Origin: Reticulascus tulasneorum
Taxonomy: Eukaryota > Ascomycota > Sordariomycetes > Glomerellales > Reticulascaceae
DNA length: 64,000 nt
NCBI GenBank assembly: GCA_001557505.1
Contig: LSAX01000003.1
Coordinates: 3,658,001-3,722,000, forward strand
Direction of reading: 5' to 3'
Below the pieces are notes generated by a model. That model worked only from the letters and a program-made list of their open reading frames with translations, was not told the origin of the DNA and did no database searches. Below, piece after piece: positions 58,102 to 64,000 of this stretch. A program made the position numbers and the translations under genes. How positions within the stretch are numbered: the first letter of the stretch is position 1; each line of letters begins with the position of its first letter.

Positions 58102-58901
58102 GATGATTAGCCATAACGACGACAAGCTGCTGAAATGGCCGGTGCGCTCTGTTTACTGGTTCCTCGATGACAGAAACAGCCAGCCATTGTTCCTGGTACG
58201 AGTCTGTCCGGGCCGCCTTAGGAAAGGTCACCCTTGCAAAGACGTCAGCAGGCTGCGCTCCAAAACACCATTCGTTATAGCTGTGTGCTATGAAAAGTTG
58301 CTATCTTGTTTCTCCATCTTTCAAGACGTAGAGGTTAGGGAGAATATTATTCTTATTCAGGGGTTAGGTTGTTATTTGCTATGCGTTGGGAAAATGATTT
58401 CAGGCGTGTGGCGCAGTTACGTTGGCTGAGAATGCGGTAGGCACGGAATCATGTGTGAGAAAAGCATTGCTTTCAATAGACAGATAGAAGCCGAGATTCG
58501 GTAACATAGTCTACGGAACGCCGAGTCTGCAGTTCTACCACGAGCTCTATCTCACTTGACTTTCGATTTGCGTAACATTGAATCTCGCACGTCCCAGCTC
58601 ACAAGCCTCTCACAACCACTTACAATGTGTCTTGTTATTCATTCGTCCTCTACCACAGTTCTTGCCCTATGCGAGGAGATCGCCAAATCGACTGCCCACG
58701 GACTGAAATATCCGTGGCTTATCTACCGCCTTGGCTGGTAGTGCTTAATGGCTTGCGGGCTTTGTCTTCTGCGACTCGCTTGGTTCTCGCCAATACTCCC
58801 TGACTGACGTGTCAACGCTGGGAATAGAGTCGCTGGCTGACATCGACGGCTGATGTACGAGAATAAGAAAGGGATCATTGCAACCATAATCGACCATGAC
58901 T
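58102..58901. other. Convergent intergenic region with copy A of a dispersed repeat
   Basis: This lies between the 3' ends of the zinc-finger gene and the KTR mannosyltransferase gene. It holds a degenerate repeat copy (58194-58372) that matches sequence near 61245-61730. No gene is supported. Confidence 0.5.
58194..58372 (+). repeat. Dispersed repeat, copy A
   Basis: Two blocks match copy B in the same order and orientation. The first has GGTACGAGTCTGTCCGGGCC, GCCTTAGGAAAGGTCACCCT and TGCAAAGACGTCAG. The second has TAGAGGTTAGGGAGAATATT and ends in ATTCAGGGGTTAGG. Similarity looks about 75-80 percent by eye. Blocks are about 125 nt apart here. Confidence 0.6.
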
Positions 58902-60397
58902 TCAGCCAATGTTGATAGTGTAGGGATATTTCCCCCAGTACTGGTCTGAGAAACTGGGACGGTGGAATGCGGAAGGAGACTGCATGGTGTTCAGGCAAAT
59001 GCCCCGATTGTTGCGCCGGCGGCTGTCTCTGCATTCGCAGCGACAACCGATTGATCCAGGGATCTCAGGCGACCATGATCCGTGGCCCAGAGCCGTGATA
59101 TTGGCCAGTTGGCCACCAGGAGCGTTGCCAGGGCATTGGAAGAAGGGCTCGTGGTCGTAGCCAATGTCCGAAAAGTGATGTAGCTTCCCGGGCGGAAGAA
59201 GAAGGTGAACAGCCAGGCTGTGGACTGGTGCGTCGCCCCACTATCTATTTGTCAGTTCCTTATAATTTGAATCACGGAGAATTCTGGGGGCTTACCCGCT
59301 CATGGTAGAACCCCCCTTTGCGATCTAGGTGTTGAAACAGCTCTTGATATGTCTGACCTCGGAAGAAGTCCAGATCTGCAATCTCGAAGTTACTCCAGTA
59401 GTGGCACAGATTCCACTTGTCGCCGTTTCTATCACGGTGTTCCATGCGAAGCCAACCCAGTAGCCTCCTGAGTGGCCATGGTTGCCACGAGGCATCAACC
59501 ATGGCTTTCCACGTGGGGCTGGCAGCCATGTTCTTCTCCACCCTGAAGTCATCAACTGCGCGAAACAGGCTTGGACAGGTCTCGGGGACCTCCCATAAGG
59601 CGATCGTGAAGCCGTATGATTTGCCGTGACGGGCCATCTCGACGAATGGGTCGTAGGTGATGGCACAGGTAAAATGTACCCCCGGCTCCAGTCGCCAGTA
59701 CCACTTGTACTTCTTCAGTGCGTCAAGAGTGTAGAATTTCCTGTGTCAGAGTCACCACCAACTGTCTCGAGCCATCGCAAGATGGAGGCACGTACCCCGA
59801 ATAAAAGCGACACATATGATGGTACGACTCTTTGCCTCCGTTATATATCCCCTTCTTATCTTGCAGTCTCATGGATTCCCGGGCTTTCTCGGCGTCCATC
59901 CCCTCAGAGAACGACCAGTCTTCTCTCGGTATTGTCTCGAAAGTGGCCCCACCGCTAACAGATTTATTCAACACGCTGATGAACTCGGGGCTCCACTCTT
60001 CGTTGTTGAGGAACAAAACGTGGTAGTGGAACCACTGATTGAACTTGCGCTCGATATTCTCAATGGTCTCACGCGCCTTGTGGACCTCGGAGTTGCGAGC
60101 CAGCATGACGAAGGTGGCATTTTCTCGGGGCTGCGAGGCAGCTAGAACGGGGTCCTGGCATTGCACCGAGAACGGCTTGTCGAGATCGTGAACTGGGCGG
60201 GGGACGGCGGACATTCGAACGTGGAAGAGGACTTCGACAAGGCAAATCAGGGCCAACCAGACGGATCCCCTGAGGGCGATACTGACTCGGCGGGTCGGCC
60301 GGCGCAATCGCCAGAATATGGCGACGGGAGCTTGCCATGCCAGCGCTGGTAGTGATGGTTGTAGTTCTCCATGGATGTTCGATCTCGGATATGTCAT
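58902..60397 (-). CDS. KRE2/MNT1 (KTR) family alpha-1,2-mannosyltransferase
   Basis: Three exons (59796-60397, 59296-59740, 58902-59240) give 461 aa. The start is ATG 60397. An in-frame ATG at 60565 would add 56 residues, but type II Golgi enzymes of this family usually have a short cytoplasmic tail. A single membrane anchor is at about residues 38-58 (VSIALRGSVWLALICLVEVL). The GT15 domain starts near RENATFVMLARNSEVHKARE and includes YHHMCRFYSGKFY, YKWYWRLEPGVHFTCAITYD, NLCHYWSNFEIADLDFFRG (putative catalytic Glu) and GGFYHERWGDAPVHSLA. It ends with the Cys-rich CRCECRDS block. It adds alpha-1,2-mannose to N- or O-linked glycans in the Golgi. Two diverged copies of a short repeat lie on either side. 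Confidence 0.93.
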
Positions 60398-61244
60398 TTC
60401 GTTCGCAGGGTTTTGGCCATTAGGGCCAGGATTTCGAGCAAGATTGAAGGGCAACCAAGCTGCGTGAGTTAGGTGCCATGTCTGGTTTGGGGGCCGCTTC
60501 TCGACGTCTCGACCGTGCGTCCAACGGCTCCTTTTCATATGCCACGACCAGCCGCACGTTCCCATTTGCAAGTGGCAATGTGGTTGGCTAAAGGTACGGA
60601 GGAGTCACATTGCACAACCCTTATGCACATTTGTTTCAAAAAAGGAATGGACCAACGGACATTAACGACCAACAGCTGTCGGCTGACACCTGGCCGCTAC
60701 CCGGCTGCTACCAGTCAGACGGAACCCAATCATAGAGCTCGGTGGGGCGGCCCGGGTCACTAATAGGTTATTGATACGGTGACTCTCGTGAGAGTTCCGT
60801 TCCGGAGCGAAACCCCATGTTCACAGCGTTTTGAGTACAAAACTACTACGTACGTAATACTGCACAGCTGTAGAACCTTGGCACGCGGAGCACGAGCAAC
60901 GCAGGATGTATTCTCATGCACATATTGCAACATGCCTATGTCGCATCGAGGAATCCTTCTATTTTCAAGAGGATCTGACCCCCGTGGAGGAATGAAAATC
61001 CTGTGTGCACGGGGTCCCCCGAGAAACAAATCGCTTAATTGAACGAAATCGTCTTATTAAATAAACAAGTCTTGGCCGGGGGGCGGTTGGACGTTATTGC
61101 TCCTCTCCGTCAGATAGTTCTGGGGAACAAACCCAAAATTTCTCTTTCGCGAGCCGGTGACCTGATTGCACCCAGAGGTAATAGCCCAACTACATACATC
61201 ATTAGGAGTTTTTCTTGATACTTGCAAAACAACTTGTATGTGCT

Positions 61245-61730
61245 AGTACGAGCGGAGTCTATCGGGCCCGCCTTACGAAAGGTCGCCCTTACAAGACCTC
61301 AGTGAGATGGGTCCTTTACACCTATTGAACAACGCTGAATAAGCTCGCCAATGGTTAAATGTATCCCGATAGAGGGCAATAGTGTAGTTTCCTACCCTAC
61401 AGGAGAGTTGATGGCATTGGAAATGTGAGTCAGCTGCACTAGGACACCTTCACCATTGAAATATCACCTAGAGCAACCCCGCAGCATTAATGAAAACCGA
61501 TTTCAAAGACACAAGCGGTTTTGGTCCGAATGGGGTCGTTCACTTTGTCGACTAAATGAAGGTACAGAAAGTATTCGTAACGGTGTGTAAATGCTGACAT
61601 ACGGCAGCTGCATTCTCCGGGCAACTAAACGTGGCGGTTGCGTGTAACGAAGAGTACTTAGCTATCGTAGTCTCCTTCCTCCAGACGCTGAGATTAGGGA
61701 GCATGTTATTCATGTTCAGGGGTTGGGCTT
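61245..61730 (+). repeat. Dispersed repeat, copy B
   Basis: The same two blocks as copy A, in the same orientation, but about 430 nt apart: first GTACGAGCGGAGTCTATCGG with GCCTTACGAAAGGTCGCCCT, then GAGATTAGGGAGCATGTTAT and a GTTCAGGGGTTGGG end. The wider spacing implies an insertion here or a deletion in copy A. Confidence 0.6.
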
Positions 61731-61995
61731 TGGGTGCCGCTAAACTCATCAGGGCAGGCCGCAACACTGAGATTTCAAGCAAAACAAACAAAGGAGAAAT
61801 TTGTTATATTTGAAGAACAAATGTATTGGCAAAAGGAAATAGGTATTAAATAATCGACCAAGTGAGGGATTTAACTTCTACAACATACTGATTTAATATG
61901 TAGTATTCTTGAGTGGCGATGAAAAGAATTATTAGCTCGTCATTATCTTGCTACATATATTGAATTATGGAGATTTAGCTGCAACAACAACAAAA

Positions 61996-62135
61996 CCTCT
62001 CATGGTGTAGTTGGTTATCACGTCCGACTGTGAGTCGCCCCCTTTGACTGGGGGAATGTTAACCACGGGTGCTAATACTGTGCAGGTAACTGAGTTGCCA
62101 ATCGGAAGGTCACCAGATCTTGGGGGGTTGGGGTT
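61996..62135 (+). other. tRNA-derived sequence (degenerate tRNA or SINE-like head)
   Basis: The stretch CATGGTGTAGTTGGTTATCA at 62001-62020 is an exact A box (TGGTGTAGTTGG) and D arm, followed by TCCGA. The complementary TCGGA, then AAGGTCACCAG, appears about 70 nt later at 62102. The two halves resemble a valine- or glutamate-type fungal tRNA split at the anticodon loop. The T loop has lost the TTCGA core (B box), and no matching acceptor 3' end is seen, so it is not a functional tRNA. Confidence 0.45.
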
Positions 62136-63322
62136 AGTGGGATACGTTATTCCCAGAGGCTGAGGCTCTATAGATTAGGGCCTGCCCCCCAGTAATTCCC
62201 GGGGAACAACATAACTCTTTCAGAGTGGTTTAACCTTACTAATATGCCCCTAAATAGGGATATTTGGGGGCCGAGTACCATACGGATAATGTGTATTCAT
62301 GTAAATCGTGAGGCGTATTATTTTCTTGTATTCTGCGTCCTCAGAATACAACATGACCTAACACAACGGTTTCACATACTGTATACCAAGGACCCCGTAT
62401 CCTGTTCACAATGGCAGGTTGTTCTTTGAGTACATAATGACCCACAAATCTAGAGGTTATAAGCACACCACGGTTTCTTAAAACCTTTCCCTAACAATAA
62501 GTTTACGTGCCAGCGGTACTGGACAGTATCCCTATGAAGCTTTCACCACATCCCATGGGACAGTAGAACTCTCTCATAGAAAGCTTTGTCCGTGAAAATT
62601 TGCCAGAAGCCATAAGACGTGACAATGCATGGTCCTGCCGGCAGAATACGCAAGGCTCCAAGCGTTATCGGAACCCCTTTTGCAAATTCAGTGCCGAGGA
62701 GCTGCCATACCCACCACGTGCTTCCACTGCACTGAACTCTAGTCTGCCCTGGTCAAGATTTAGTCGTGTTTTTGACGCGTTTCCAGGTTGAGCGACACTT
62801 AACCCATCCGCATTATACGCTGAGAGCGATCCACACAAGTGAGGATGGCCAATTGAAGAACAATGCGTACGCGATGTCTGACCCGCAATAAGACTACAGC
62901 CAATTAAAGAGTAGCCTGTACGCGGCGAGCTTAGGACGGACTAGCATGAAAAGGCGTATTCTAAACGTCCCGAAGTGATATTCTCCCCTAGGCCTCTTCC
63001 AAACGACAGTTTTGAAGCAAAATGAATGAGGCAGGGTAACTTGTCCGCTGCTTTCATGATTCAGTCCTGGAACATGTGGGTCGAGGCCACGCAATGGGGT
63101 AGACAAGAGAGGTGTCCGACGGACTAGATAAATCACGTCCGGAAGCCAGTGTAGGAGAACTAATTCTGCCTTTCACTTCAGATATCTGGCTCCTTCAACT
63201 TTGTCGAAATCCTCCATCCCGTCCGACGACCCTCGGTTCACCATTTCCCGATTCGTTTGTAATCGATTATCATCTTTGACCGTCTTCGCGCGCGTCTTCC
63301 TTCTCTGTCTCCGCATTTCGAT

Positions 63323-64000
63323 ATGTCCGTTCTTTGTAACCCAAACTGGCAAGAGGCCGCATGGTCCATGTACCGATATGTCCCCTCGCCAGCACCCGCT
63401 ATAATATTCTGCCTCCTGTTCCTTGCATCTGGCATTCTTCATACCTGGCAGTTGTGGAAGACCAATGCAAGGTTTCTGATAGCACTGGTGCTTGGCTGTC
63501 TCTGTAAGTGAAACCGACGGGTCGAAGGCGCAGTGCATGCATGTGTCAAGCATTTTGCTAACATTAGTTGTGCCTGCGCGTAGTTGAGTTCATTGGATAC
63601 GCTTCTCGAACGGCCTCCGCAAGACAAGAGCCGGGCTGCTGGAAGCTGATGGCGTTTATTATCCAAAGCATTTTCATCTTGCTGGGCCCTGCATTATTTT
63701 CCGCATCAATCTACATGGTACTCAGTCAGATTGTCAGTCTAGTGGACGGCGACGCCCATGTGATGATCAAACAGCGGTATATTACGAAGACTTTTGTGAC
63801 TGGGGACATCGTATGTTTATTGCTTCAATCTGGTGGTAAGAAAACGCCCCGTCTCTCTTCCCACTCGTTCCTTACTGTCCAAATCCTTACGATAGTAGCC
63901 GGGGGTCTCGTCGCCGGAGGTCGGAATAGTAAAATAATGGGCCAAGTCGGCAATGGCCTAATCATTGCCAGTCTGCTTATCCAAACAATCTGGTTTATAT
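63323..64000 (+). CDS. RTA1-like seven-span membrane protein, 3' end beyond the window
   Basis: Exons 63323-63503, 63584-63835 and 63899 onward join in frame. The N-terminus YRYVPSPAPAIIFCLLFLAS is typical of the RTA1/lipid-translocating exporter family. The next segments EFIGYASRTASARQ, WKLMAFIIQSIFILLGPALF and SASIYMVLSQIVSLVDGD, and the motif FVTGDIVCLLLQSGAGGLVA, are the signature blocks (FxxGDxxxxLxQxxGGG). Family members (Rta1, Rsb1 and relatives) are stress-inducible membrane proteins linked to sterol or sphingoid-base tolerance. Four membrane spans are visible before the window ends at about residue 180. The upstream region is long and gene-poor. Confidence 0.9.

Larger units (their letters stand above)
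60398..63322. other. Gene-poor region with repeat copy B and a tRNA-derived sequence
   Basis: Nearly 3 kb, with AT-rich stretches (61790-61990 especially) and no supported protein gene. It holds repeat copy B (61245-61730) and a tRNA-like segment (61996-62135). Other open frames are short and lack family features. The pattern suggests old transposon debris. Confidence 0.5.

Noticed and set aside
1..64000. CRISPR arrays, bacterial operons or prophage
   Set aside because: The spliced gene structure is eukaryotic throughout and no regularly spaced repeats were seen.

Overview
This window looks like chromosomal DNA of a filamentous ascomycete (Pezizomycotina, most likely Sordariomycetes). Genes are split by many short introns of about 50-80 nt with GTANGT donors and CTAAC-type branch sites. 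The gene content is fungal: PRM1, fused tryptophan synthase, RTA1-like, KTR mannosyltransferase, LysM and killer-toxin-type GH18 proteins. All gene models were assembled by eye from conserved reading frames and splice signals, and most exon sums were checked to keep frame.

Left part (1-29.6 kb), mostly housekeeping. It holds a WDR48/bun107-type WD40 protein (minus, 3' end outside the window), a NACHT-less STAND-like protein, a small Cys/His protein, the DEAD-box helicase HAS1, a Kex2-processed secreted cysteine protein, a bifunctional PFK2/FBPase2, a secreted aspartic protease, a DUF829/PaxU-like protein, a second small Cys protein and a triple-KH RNA-binding protein.

Centre (32.9-42.5 kb): PRM1 (cell fusion), tryptophan synthase, mitochondrial ribosomal protein bL28m, an unrecognised coiled-coil protein and mitochondrial aspartate aminotransferase. 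The aminotransferase gene is spliced through a 3-nt and a 10-nt exon. HAS1 also has a 10-nt exon.

Accessory part (43.5-54.6 kb): a compact set of secreted proteins. It contains a six-LysM protein, an astacin-like metallopeptidase, a CBM18-GH18 chitinase of the killer-toxin-like type, and an SGNH hydrolase with an extra cysteine-bearing C-terminal module. A decayed open frame follows, possibly the tail of another such gene. LysM proteins next to killer-toxin-like chitinases are a known fungal arrangement. The metallopeptidase and the SGNH fusion make this cluster the most interesting part of the window.

Right end (56-64 kb): a fungal zinc-finger protein, a KTR-family mannosyltransferase lying between two diverged copies of a short repeat, a tRNA-derived sequence in a gene-poor stretch, and the 5' part of an RTA1-like membrane protein that runs off the window.
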